Shown: piece by piece, positions 8,622-15,024 of the stretch
Layout of the letters: the number at the start of each line of letters is the position of its first letter
Position numbering within the stretch: position 1 is the stretch's first letter
Source of the DNA: Mycolicibacterium fallax
Lineage (GTDB): Bacteria; Actinomycetota; Actinomycetes; Mycobacteriales; Mycobacteriaceae
Direction of reading: 5' to 3'
DNA length: 64,000 nt
Assembly: GCF_010726955.1 (NCBI RefSeq)
Contig: NZ_AP022603.1
Coordinates: 3,224,001-3,288,000 of the forward strand
Translations under genes and position numbers: made by a program
The notes under the pieces: generated by a model
The model's input: the letters and a program-made list of their open reading frames with translations, nothing else
What the model was told of the DNA's origin: nothing
Database searches by the model: none

Positions 8622-8669
8622 AGGAACCGAGGAACCGAGGAACCGAGGAACCGAGGAACCGAGGAACTG
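8622..8669 (+). repeat. six tandem 8-bp repeats (AGGAACCG), possible translocase recognition site
   Basis: Five perfect units of AGGAACCG and a sixth with one change (AGGAACTG) follow each other without gaps. Clustered 8-bp repeats are the known binding sites (clt/TRS) of TraB translocases in Streptomyces plasmids, and this element encodes an FtsK/TraB-like protein. They could instead be replication iterons. Confidence 0.6.
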
Positions 8670-8709
8670 GCTTCTCTAATGTCCGCAGCCTAGAGACACC
8701 GAGGAGCTT

Positions 8710-8942
8710 GTTAATATCGCGCGAGACTCGCGAGACTCGCGAGACCGCTTTTCGCGAGAGTGAGTCCGCAGCTCTCTTCATAACGTGAAGTGATGATTTT
8801 TTATTATTAATATATATACTCTGAGCTGCGGAAATGCTGAATTTTGACACCCGCCGCGCTCATTCTGAAGAGAGCCCCGCCGCGCCCCCACACACCCCGA
8901 AAAACAGTCTCGCGCGTCTCGCGAGTCTCGCGCCATATTAAC
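8710..8942. other. candidate replication/transfer origin: nested inverted repeats around an AT-rich core
   Basis: A 36-bp outer arm (8710-8745) has a partner at 8907-8942 with only two mismatches. Each arm holds three GCGAGAC units. Inside, TCCGCAGCTC (8765-8774) pairs with GAGCTGCGGA (8823-8832), flanking a 48-bp A/T-rich core with an ATTATTAATATATATA tract. A further pair, GCTCTCTTCA (8771-8780) and TGAAGAGAGC (8866-8875), overlaps. Iterons beside a melting region are typical of theta or integrative-element origins. Confidence 0.65.
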
Positions 8943-9128
8943 AACGTCTTGAAAACCACCCACCAACGCTGCGCTAAAACCGCCGCGTGATCCCACCCAT
9001 AGACCCCTGGGACAAGCCCTACGGGCAATTCCACGGGGCAGTGGCCGGACAGCCCACACAAGCCCTACGAACCACCCACAAGCCCCCTGGGCACCAACAC
9101 CCCACCCCTGCCCTACGAGCCGTCCTAG

Positions 9129-9143
9129 AGGTAGTCACTACCT
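9129..9143. promoter_or_regulatory. operator-like palindrome upstream of 9207 gene
   Basis: AGGTAGTCACTACCT is a perfect 7-1-7 palindrome 64 bases before the next start codon. No clear -10 box could be fixed around it. Confidence 0.5.
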
Positions 9144-9206
9144 GTTTTCGTCCCACGCCGCGTGTCCACGGCGCGTCAGCTTCCCCCACCTGTAGCGTCG
9201 CGGCGC

Positions 9207-9581
9207 ATGGGAATCCTTGATGAGCGAGTGACAGAGGCAGCCGAACCTCAATGGGAGATTGTTCGTGTTGTCCTCCCGCCGCAGCCGAGCGGGATTGAGA
9301 TGTGGACGAGACCCACGCTTACCGACATAGCCGAGTATGTCGAGGGGTTAGACCTTTTTGGGATCGTCCAGCAGAGGAATGTCCACACTGGCGAACTGCG
9401 GTGGCGTCCTGCGACTATAAGTGGTGGCGGGGATGTGACCGTTATAGATGAGCCGCGAACCGACACGCAATACACGAAGGTGTGGTGGTGCAGGTCCATT
9501 GGCAGTAAAGACCCTGAACTATACGACTGGGGGCAACGTGGGGGCGGATTCCCTGAGGTTGAACGTATCCGTGAGCGCTAA
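9207..9581 (+). CDS. hypothetical protein of block 1
   Basis: 124 residues from the ATG at 9207. An ATG 45 bases earlier is in frame but the coding pattern is weaker there. The product is soluble, rich in Trp, Arg and Pro (WTRPTLTDIAEYVEGLDLFG, KVWWCRSIGS). No ribosome site is evident, so the start is uncertain. I do not recognise the family. It is the first rightward gene after the origin-like region. Confidence 0.6.
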   Translation: MGILDERVTEAAEPQWEIVRVVLPPQPSGIEMWTRPTLTDIAEYVEGLDLFGIVQQRNVHTGELRWRPATISGGGDVTVIDEPRTDTQYTKVWWCRSIGSKDPELYDWGQRGGGFPEVERIRER

Positions 9582-9587
9582 TCCCGT

Positions 9588-9629
9588 ATTATCAATTTCT
9601 CCGTATTCGCGTACCTGAAAATTGATAAT
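9588..9629. terminator. AT-rich hairpin after the 9207 gene
   Basis: ATTATCAATTT (9588-9598) and AAATTGATAAT (9619-9629) are perfect 11-bp arms with a 20-base loop, starting six bases after the stop codon. There is no strong T-run, so it could be an operator rather than a terminator. Confidence 0.5.
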
Positions 9630-9662
9630 GAACTAGTAACACTAATTGCCTCCAATTTCAAC

Positions 9663-9685
9663 ATAACTGGTGTTATAGTTATTTT
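9663..9685 (+). promoter_or_regulatory. promoter and operator for a leaderless transcript
   Basis: TATAGT at 9674-9679 lies seven bases before the ATG at 9686, the spacing of a transcription start at the A of the start codon. A dyad ATAAC-TGGT-GTTAT (9663-9676) overlaps the -10 box and could be an autoregulatory operator. Confidence 0.6.
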
Positions 9686-9982
9686 ATGACCGCAGCTATT
9701 TCAATTCCTTATCGGGAATTGCGCGCAGCTCAGCGTCGCGCTATACGGGCGGAAGAATGCGCCGCCGCCGCCCGCCGTGAGCGTGACGACCTCACCGCCG
9801 CGTTGTACGAGCAGGGCGTCCCGCAGACCCATCTGGCACAGGCGCTCGGCATCACTCAGTCTTACGTGTCTCAGCGCATCGCGCAGCGCCGTAAGGAACT
9901 GGCGCACGGCACCCTCCCCGCACCGAGGCACAATGAGGACAACGCAGCGCCTCACCAGCGCGGCGAAGGAGGGGAAGTCTGA
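9686..9982 (+). CDS. small helix-turn-helix DNA-binding protein
   Basis: 98 residues. A basic helical N-terminus (AAQRRAIRAEECAAAARRE) precedes an HTH: GVPQTHLAQALGITQSYVSQ (about residues 44-63), then IAQRRKEL. This resembles small sigma-70-region-4/XRE-like plasmid regulators. The transcript is probably leaderless (see the promoter entry). Its stop overlaps the start of the next gene (ATG/TGA overlap at 9980-9984), so it is cotranscribed with the Pro/Thr-rich and metalloprotease genes and probably controls them and itself (inference). Confidence 0.75.
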   Translation: MTAAISIPYRELRAAQRRAIRAEECAAAARRERDDLTAALYEQGVPQTHLAQALGITQSYVSQRIAQRRKELAHGTLPAPRHNEDNAAPHQRGEGGEV

Positions 9983-11298
9983 TGCAGCGCACCGACGCGC
10001 ACCTGGAGCTGTTCAGTGGATGGGACAGCTCCCTTTCCGAGCTGACCGACAGTCCCTGGACTCCCGCACTCGACGGTGATGCCTGGCAGGGAGCGCCCGC
10101 CGACGCGGGAGCTCAACGGGCTCAGCAAGAGCAGGTGTGGGTAGAGAAACTGTCCACCGCAGCGGGGGCCATGGTGCCTGTCCTGGAAGCTCAGCAGATC
10201 GCCGCCGCCAACTACGAGGCGGCTCCCACCGAAAACGAGGTGCTCCAGGCGAAGGCAGCCGCCGCGCTGGCGAAGAACAGTGACCTTCCGAACGCGCCCG
10301 CGCTGGAAAAGGAATACCTCCGTCTGAAAGACGAGCGGGATGCGGCTGTACGCGCGCTGGAGCTGGCGTGTGCGGACACACAGGCAGCGCTCGACAAGCT
10401 CGACCTCCCCGACATCACCGATGACACCTGTAGCGCCGAGGATGAGACCACCGATCCCGAGTCCGATGAGGATGAGGATGAAGACGACCCTGGAATGCAG
10501 GGCGGGGATGAAGACGAGGACGAAGACGACCCTGGAATGCAGGGCGATCCCACCACCGAACCGTCCCCGACCGACACCACCTCACCGACTCCGAGCCCGC
10601 AGCGCGCCGATGGCGACACGTCCCCGCCCGCGCAGCCAAGCCCGAACGCCAGTGATAGCGCTCCCCGCATCGTGATGGATGCACCACCGCGCACCGAGCT
10701 GTCGTCTAGCTCATCGGATACCGGCAGCGCCGCGAGTCCGAAGGTGTATCCGAACCCGAACGTTGGACAGCAGCCCACCTACACGCCACAGGCACAGCCG
10801 CCGCCCGTGATGGCAACCCCGTCCAGCACGGCTACCGCAGCGCCCGCACAGCAGCAGGCATACCGCCCCGCACCGACCCCATCCCACACGCAGCGGGAGA
10901 CCAAGGTAGACGGCAGCGATCCGATTAGCCTCGTTGGCGCAGCGCCCGTTGCGACACCTGTTCCCGCTCATGCGCCGATGCCGTCCAGCACGGTGTCGTC
11001 TCCGAGCACCAGCTTGTCCAGCAGCAGCAGCGCACCTACAGCGCCTACGGCAGCGGCTCCGAGCGCAGCCCCTGGAGCGGCACCGGTTGGCGGAGCACCA
11101 GCCCCTATCGGTGCGGGGAGCAAGCCGACGACCAGCCACACCAAGATCATTGCCGCCGATCAGCCCACCGACCCCGAGCCCGACAAGGGGGTCAAGAAGA
11201 TGACCACAGCGGAGCTGTACAGCGCCGTTGCCGCGCTGATGACAGAGATTGACGAGCGCGATGCAGCCCCGAAGCCCCCCGCATCGGAGAAGGTATGA
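9982..11298 (+). CDS. large Pro/Ser/Thr/Ala-rich low-complexity protein with acidic repeats
   Basis: 438 residues. A helical N-terminal region (about 1-140, with Trp in LFSGWDSSL and coiled-coil-like KEYLRLKDERDAAVRALE) is followed by two tandem acidic repeats, each DEDEDEDDPGMQG (near residues 165-190). A long disordered Pro/Thr/Ser stretch follows (about 190-395), and a short helical C-terminus (MTTAELYSAVAALMTEIDER). There is no signal peptide or membrane segment. It is translationally coupled on both sides (HTH gene and lipoprotein gene). The family is not recognised. A scaffold or exported surface/transfer protein is possible. Confidence 0.75.
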   Translation: MQRTDAHLELFSGWDSSLSELTDSPWTPALDGDAWQGAPADAGAQRAQQEQVWVEKLSTAAGAMVPVLEAQQIAAANYEAAPTENEVLQAKAAAALAKNSDLPNAPALEKEYLRLKDERDAAVRALELACADTQAALDKLDLPDITDDTCSAEDETTDPESDEDEDEDDPGMQGGDEDEDEDDPGMQGDPTTEPSPTDTTSPTPSPQRADGDTSPPAQPSPNASDSAPRIVMDAPPRTELSSSSSDTGSAASPKVYPNPNVGQQPTYTPQAQPPPVMATPSSTATAAPAQQQAYRPAPTPSHTQRETKVDGSDPISLVGAAPVATPVPAHAPMPSSTVSSPSTSLSSSSSAPTAPTAAAPSAAPGAAPVGGAPAPIGAGSKPTTSHTKIIAADQPTDPEPDKGVKKMTTAELYSAVAALMTEIDERDAAPKPPASEKV

Positions 11299-12029
11299 GA
11301 TTCAGATACGTTGCCGCAGCGGCACTTTCAGTAACTCTCCTCGCTGGTTGCAGCGCGACCACAAGCGGAACAGCGCAGCCCGCCCGTGTTAACGACGCCT
11401 CAACACCATCACGCAGCGTCACCACGACTACCGCCACGACAACAGCCGAACCCGCCCGTGTCCCCGTCACCATCGAGGGGAGCACGGGGGACTACTTGGA
11501 CACGCTGGCGCAGAACACGCTCAGCGCGCTGGTCACCTTCTGGGATAAGAGCGGAGCCGTCACGAAGCCGATGCGCTATACCTATTGGGAATCCAGCGCA
11601 GGCGAGCAGTCCCCGATGTGTGCGAGTAGGCACCAGCCCGAAGGTGTGTTTTGTGACCGAACACGCGGCGAGATTGACGAACTTGCTTGGGATAAAACCC
11701 ATTTTGGCGAGCTAGTGAACAACTCCGAAGTTGGCGCGAAGGCTGCTTCCGTCATGCTCCTCGCACATGAGTATGGACATGCGGTGCAGGAGGCGCAGGG
11801 CAACCTCCGTGACAACAAGCATCGCGAGCTTCAAGCTGACTGTCTGGCAGGTGTTTTCGCGGCGGACTACGCTCCCGAGATCACCGACGAGCGCTGGGGC
11901 ATCGCTTCGAACCACGTCTATGGATTCACCCGCGCCACGGCGGACAAGGTTCGCAACCGCATCGTCGCCTTCTCCGAGGGCTGGTACAAGAAGTCAGCCG
12001 CGCACTGCAACAGCTACACGGGATCGTAA
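11295..12029 (+). CDS. lipoprotein zinc metalloprotease
   Basis: 244 residues. The N-terminal signal ends in a lipobox LLAGC (Cys19), so the mature protein should be lipid-anchored outside the membrane, followed by a Thr-rich linker. The catalytic zinc motif HEYGH in MLLAHEYGHAVQ (near residue 155) and ELQADCLAG about 20 residues later fit the neutral zinc metallopeptidase family (YpfJ/PF04228 type), where the second Glu/Asp completes the site. Four cysteines (CASR, FCDR, DCLAG, HCNS) could form disulfides. It overlaps the previous stop by four bases. On a conjugative element it may remodel the envelope or cleave a surface partner (inference). Confidence 0.85.
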   Translation: MRFRYVAAAALSVTLLAGCSATTSGTAQPARVNDASTPSRSVTTTTATTTAEPARVPVTIEGSTGDYLDTLAQNTLSALVTFWDKSGAVTKPMRYTYWESSAGEQSPMCASRHQPEGVFCDRTRGEIDELAWDKTHFGELVNNSEVGAKAASVMLLAHEYGHAVQEAQGNLRDNKHRELQADCLAGVFAADYAPEITDERWGIASNHVYGFTRATADKVRNRIVAFSEGWYKKSAAHCNSYTGS

Positions 12030-12047
12030 GTCCTGATCATTCCCATG

Positions 12048-12083
12048 CCCCAGCGGCTGTTCATACCGAACCGGCCGCTGGGG
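12048..12083 (+). terminator. rho-independent terminator after the metalloprotease gene
   Basis: CCCCAGCGGC (12048-12057) pairs perfectly with GCCGCTGGGG (12074-12083), followed by CTTATCTT. It is placed 18 bases after the stop codon. Confidence 0.8.
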
Positions 12084-12098
12084 CTTATCTTCGCTTAA

Positions 12099-12172
12099 CC
12101 CCTGGGACGTAGATAGGTGCAGGTCAGATGAGGTATAGCCCCGTGGATTTCCCGTGTGGGATTTCCCAGGGG
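12099..12172. repeat. inverted copies of CCCCTGGGA in the convergent intergenic region
   Basis: CCCCTGGGA at 12099-12107 and TCCCAGGGG at 12164-12172 face each other across 56 bases that also contain a CAGGTCAGA motif (12119). This word is repeated elsewhere in block 1. Function unknown. Confidence 0.5.
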
Positions 12173-12201
12173 CATACACGTAGACACGCAGCCCGCGCCT
12201 G

Positions 12202-12621
12202 TTAACCGCGTCTGTACACCGTCACGCGGTGGGTAGCCATCAGAGCCAGAGTCTTCGTGTACCAGTCAGGTTTAGCGCCAGCGCCGAGGACACGGACAAC
12301 AACACCAGCTAGGTCTCCGATGTCGTCGGGGTCGGACAGCGCAGCCCGTTCCCGTCGCGCTTGGTCGATGAGGTCGCCGTCTCCCATCCAGAAGCCCTCG
12401 ACACCGACAGCGAAAGGATCGCCTATCTGAACCCACGCCAGAAACTTGCGGTCTCGGGTGTATCCCGTGAGCAGCTCCCCCTCGACATGCACAGGCGGCG
12501 GGGACAACGGCGGTTCAGGTACGGGGTCTAGCTCATCCAGGTTGTCCAGGTCGGTTGGTGTCCACCTCGCAGCGTCCGTCCAGGGGTAGCAGTCCTCGGG
12601 GTCGGTGAAGATGAGATTCAT
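12202..12621 (-). CDS. small acidic hypothetical protein
   Basis: 139 residues, acidic and Trp/Pro-rich at the N-terminus (YPWTDAARWTPTDL), with a Pro-rich linker (PEPPLSPPP) at residues 35-45. It is the last of four overlapping small genes reading leftwards, and its start overlaps the upstream stop by four bases. I do not recognise it. The gene style (short, acidic, tightly packed) is that of phage or element accessory operons. Confidence 0.65.
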   Translation of the reverse strand: MNLIFTDPEDCYPWTDAARWTPTDLDNLDELDPVPEPPLSPPPVHVEGELLTGYTRDRKFLAWVQIGDPFAVGVEGFWMGDGDLIDQARRERAALSDPDDIGDLAGVVVRVLGAGAKPDWYTKTLALMATHRVTVYRRG

Positions 12622-12836
12622 CGGTGAACTTCGACGGTGAGTGTCCAGGTAGCGGTCGTCACGCTCACGGACACCGAACGCGGTACCAGGAAGTTCAGGT
12701 CAGCCAGGTCTACGTATGTGGGCAAGTCCAGGGCAGCCCGCAGCTTGGGCATGTCCATCGTTCCGTCCTCGCGCAGGAACCTCCCCCTCACGCTCAGAAC
12801 TCGGTTATAGGTCACGGTGACAGGCGGCGGGGTCAT
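12618..12836 (-). CDS. small hypothetical protein
   Basis: 72 residues, rich in beta-branched residues (SVSVSVTTATWTLTVEV), suggesting a small beta domain. It overlaps both neighbours by four bases, so translation is coupled. No family recognised. Confidence 0.6.
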   Translation of the reverse strand: MTPPPVTVTYNRVLSVRGRFLREDGTMDMPKLRAALDLPTYVDLADLNFLVPRSVSVSVTTATWTLTVEVHR

Positions 12837-13192
12837 CGGTTCGGCTCCGTCAGCTCGATGTGAATGGTCAGCTCGGGACAGCGCAGACGGGCGAACGGCC
12901 GCCAGCTCAGGTCGCGGTCAACCCACTCGCAGATGGTGACGTACTTGTCGGTGTCGGCTAGTAGGCGCTCCAGTCCCAGCTCGTCGGCGGCTTCTTCGAT
13001 CCCGCAACGCATAACGGGGTAGCCCTCCAGGTTCAGGTAGTTGCCCGTTGCTGTTCGGGTCGTCCCATCGGGCAGGGTGATGGTCACGCGGCACCAGACG
13101 GTCTCTTCGTCGGCATCGGTGAACGGGGTCGGGTCATACGGGTTCGCCACGTCCTCGGCTGTCCACGTCCAGGGGAAGCCCTCAAGCGGCAC
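12833..13192 (-). CDS. small acidic hypothetical protein
   Basis: 119 residues from a GTG. The N-terminus (FPWTWTAEDVANPYDP) is reminiscent of the 12202-12621 product (YPWTDAARWTPTDL), so the two may be distant paralogues. Cysteines occur in VWCRV, MRCGI, TICEW and LRCPE. It overlaps the upstream gene by 11 bases. No family recognised. Confidence 0.6.
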   Translation of the reverse strand: MPLEGFPWTWTAEDVANPYDPTPFTDADEETVWCRVTITLPDGTTRTATGNYLNLEGYPVMRCGIEEAADELGLERLLADTDKYVTICEWVDRDLSWRPFARLRCPELTIHIELTEPNR

Positions 13193-13445
13193 GGCGCACC
13201 ACCAGCTCGCCTACACCGTCCACGCTGACTTCGGCTCGCCCGTGAGTCAGAACCTGGTAGGTCAGGCTGTACAGCAGCCGAACCAGGAACAGGTCGCTGA
13301 AGATGCTGTAGTCCATGTCGGCATTCGCGGCGGCGTCTAACAGCCCGTCAGGAGTGAGGTCACGCAGCGGGACGGTCACATGCTCGTCCCCGTAGCGCCA
13401 GGTGAGTTCATACATGCCCAGCAGCTTCGCTCGATGGTCGGACAT
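13182..13445 (-). CDS. small hypothetical protein, first gene of the 13445-12202 operon
   Basis: 87 residues if the ATG at 13443-13445 is used; an alternative ATG at 13410-13412 would give 76. The product is soluble (TVPLRDLTPDGLLDAAANAD). A longer in-frame version to 13619 runs through a repeat-rich promoter region and is unlikely. No family recognised. Confidence 0.55.
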   Translation of the reverse strand: MSDHRAKLLGMYELTWRYGDEHVTVPLRDLTPDGLLDAAANADMDYSIFSDLFLVRLLYSLTYQVLTHGRAEVSVDGVGELVVRRAA

Positions 13446-13585
13446 GCGCCAGGTGTCACGTCCCCGCCCGTTGGCGCAGCGGGATGAGGGGGTTGTAGGG
13501 CTTGGTTCCCGTGAGAAACGGCGCTCACACGAAGGAATAAACACCGAATGCGGGGACTGTTCGGTGAGGGGTCGAACTTTTTTCC

Positions 13586-13621
13586 TGACACTCCACTGAC
13601 ACTCAAACCGTTCTGACACTC
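13586..13621. repeat. three copies of TGACACTC upstream of the small-gene operon
   Basis: TGACACTC occurs at 13586-13593, 13597-13604 and 13614-13621, read as GAGTGTCA on the transcribed strand. They sit about 140-175 bases before the first start codon of the operon and just beyond the tRNA-Pro terminator. Probable operator sites. Confidence 0.5.
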
Positions 13622-13628
13622 AAATAGA

Positions 13629-13670
13629 GAAACCCGCTCTGTCCTGTTTTACCAGGTCAGAGCGGGTTTC
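13629..13670 (-). terminator. terminator downstream of tRNA-Pro
   Basis: GAAACCCGCTCTG (13629-13641) pairs perfectly with CAGAGCGGGTTTC (13658-13670); T-runs lie on both sides. It is positioned seven bases beyond the tRNA 3' end. Confidence 0.85.
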
Positions 13671-13676
13671 TTTCTG

Positions 13677-13750
13677 TCGGGGTGGCGGGATTCGAACCCA
13701 CGACCTCTTCGTCCCGAACGAAGCACGCTACCAAGCTGCGCCACACCCCG
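13677..13750 (-). tRNA. tRNA-Pro (anticodon CGG)
   Basis: Read on the minus strand from 13750, the acceptor arms CGGGGTG and CACCCCG pair, followed by discriminator A. The anticodon loop TTCGGGA gives CGG, reading CCG. The TTCGAATC T-loop is present and CCA is not encoded. The 5' half is the core of the block 2 attachment site, so the sequence upstream of this gene is element DNA, not the original promoter. Confidence 0.95.
13707..13750. repeat. block 2 attachment site, integrase-proximal copy (44 bp)
   Basis: Identical over 44 bases to 23120-23163. It covers the tRNA-Pro anticodon stem-loop to the mature 5' end and reconstitutes a complete tRNA. Confidence 0.9.
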
Positions 13751-13820
13751 TGTTCCGCGATCACAATACGGTATGGCCGGTCAGGGCACATAATCGGTAT
13801 CCCTGGACGGTCTGCACGGG

Positions 13821-14957
13821 TCACTGGCTGACCACCGGGGTCACAGCGGGGTCACAAGCCAGGTCAGCCGCGCGCTGGGCGTCCACTGCGGCCGACACCC
13901 GATCCAGGTCGTCGGGCAGCAGCGAGGCGTACACGTCGGCGGTGACCGCTCCGCTGGCGTGACCTGCCAGCAGCTGGACCGCCTTCAACGATGCGCCCGC
14001 CGAGATCGCCAGGCTGACCGCCGTGGCCCGCGCATCGTGCACGGTCAGCGTCGGGATCGAGTCGTCGAGCTTGCGCGCGGCAGCCAGGGCCGGATGCCAC
14101 ACCCGACGCCGCCAGTTGTTGACCCGGATCGGCGTGGTGCCGTTGCCGAACAGCAGATCGTCCCGGGCGCGGCCGGTGGCCTGGACGCTCAACGGCTGCA
14201 GCAGGTGCGCCGGGATCGGCACCGACCTGGCCTCGTAGGTCTTGGTCGCGCTCCACACCAGACCCTCGCCGCGCACGTCGGTGACCGACCGGTTGACGTT
14301 CACTCGCCGACGCAGGAAGTCCACATCCTCGACCCGCAGCGCGAACAGCTCCCCGGCGCGCAGTCCGAAGTAGCACAGGCACTCGGTGATCAGGGTGTCC
14401 TCGGGAGTGGAGCAAGCCTCGGCGACCAGCGCCACCTGCCGGTGGGTCAGGTACCGCTTGACCTTCGGGGTGCGTCGAGGTGCTCGGACTCCGGTCGCCG
14501 GGTTCGACTCGATCAGCCGATCCTGGACCGCCACTGCCAGGATGCCTCGCAGCACCACCAGCGCGTTCTCGATGGTGGCCGGTCCGGCTCCGTCTGCCGA
14601 CATCTGCCCGACCCAGGTCCGGATCTGGCTCGGCCGGATCTTGCCGACCTCGGCCGACTCCCAGCGTGGTTTGACCTGTACCTTCCAGGCACCTTTGCGG
14701 GTCGCGCGGGTGGTGGCTTTGATGTGAGCCAGTCCGGCCAGGTAGTCCGGCCACAGCGTGCCAACCGTGATCTGGCCGGAACGCGGGTCGATCCACTGAC
14801 CGGAGGCGACCTTGACCTCCAGCTGCGCAGCAGCCAGCTTGGCCTCCTTCATAGTGCGGTAGCCCTTGCGCTGGTGCTGGCGGCCGTCCGGGTCGCGATA
14901 TCGGACCTTGTACCGCAGCTGGCCGCTGCTCAGGGTGTACTTCTCGATGCTGCTCAT
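13821..14957 (-). CDS. tyrosine site-specific integrase
   Basis: 378 residues. The N-terminal arm-binding part contains YRDPDGRQHQRKGYRT (AP2-like/Arm domain), then a SAM-like core-binding domain (about 60-160). In the catalytic domain the first Arg is in LRAGELFALR, the HxxR box reads HDARATAVSL, and the second His lies in LAGHASGAVT. The nucleophilic Tyr is in TADVYASL. The usual HDLRHT is changed to HDARAT, which keeps the key His and Arg. Ribosome site AAGGAG before the ATG. The gene abuts the attachment site at the tRNA 5' side, so the enzyme recombines within the anticodon-to-5' half of tRNA-Pro. Confidence 0.95.
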   Translation of the reverse strand: MSSIEKYTLSSGQLRYKVRYRDPDGRQHQRKGYRTMKEAKLAAAQLEVKVASGQWIDPRSGQITVGTLWPDYLAGLAHIKATTRATRKGAWKVQVKPRWESAEVGKIRPSQIRTWVGQMSADGAGPATIENALVVLRGILAVAVQDRLIESNPATGVRAPRRTPKVKRYLTHRQVALVAEACSTPEDTLITECLCYFGLRAGELFALRVEDVDFLRRRVNVNRSVTDVRGEGLVWSATKTYEARSVPIPAHLLQPLSVQATGRARDDLLFGNGTTPIRVNNWRRRVWHPALAAARKLDDSIPTLTVHDARATAVSLAISAGASLKAVQLLAGHASGAVTADVYASLLPDDLDRVSAAVDAQRAADLACDPAVTPVVSQ

Positions 14958-14986
14958 GGTGTCTCCTTGAATGGGTGGGCAACTAA

Positions 14987-15018
14987 AGCGACCCCCGGTC
15001 GAATGACCGAGGGTCGCT
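14987..15018 (-). terminator. hairpin between repressor and integrase genes
   Basis: AGCGACCC (14987-14994) pairs with GGGTCGCT (15011-15018), extended by CGGTC/GACCG. It lies just after the repressor stop on the minus strand and could isolate integrase expression. Confidence 0.6.
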
Positions 15019-15024
15019 GTGGGA

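Larger units (their letters stand above)
8264..9206. other. 940-bp non-coding region with origin-like architecture
   Basis: No convincing gene. The region holds, in order: the minus-strand promoter for the HTH gene (TATATA near 8299), two CAGGTCAGA motifs (8391, 8441), a Crp-type palindrome, two imperfect direct repeats containing CCTAGAGACACCGA (8573, 8688), an 8-bp tandem array, a nested inverted repeat around an AT-rich core, and a C-rich stretch (8990-9110) with an imperfect copy of part of the 5063-5998 gene. The parts are listed separately. Short ORFs across it are interrupted or lack start signals. Confidence 0.7.
1..13676. mobile_element. Block 1: candidate integrated conjugative (AICE-like) element, left end outside the window
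   Basis: The stretch between the window edge and the 3' end of tRNA-Pro carries no conserved mycobacterial backbone gene and has AT-rich intergenic regions unlike the neighbouring host DNA. Its gene set (FtsK-type translocase, SpdB-like membrane protein, DUF3987-like ATPase, excisionase-like HTH, origin-like repeats) matches actinomycete integrative conjugative elements. No integrase or distal attachment site is visible; either could lie to the left of the window. Integration at the tRNA-Pro 3' end is inference from position only. Confidence 0.6.

Noticed and set aside
8622..8669. CRISPR array
   Set aside because: Units are 8 bp without spacers, and no cas genes are present. The 60-bp and 32-bp tandem repeats also lack unique spacers.
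8778..9220. Several ORFs of 60-90 codons across the origin region, both strands
   Set aside because: They run through iterons and inverted repeats, overlap each other and lack ribosome sites. The plus-strand frame shares GAVAG with the 5063-5998 product only because of the duplicated segment.
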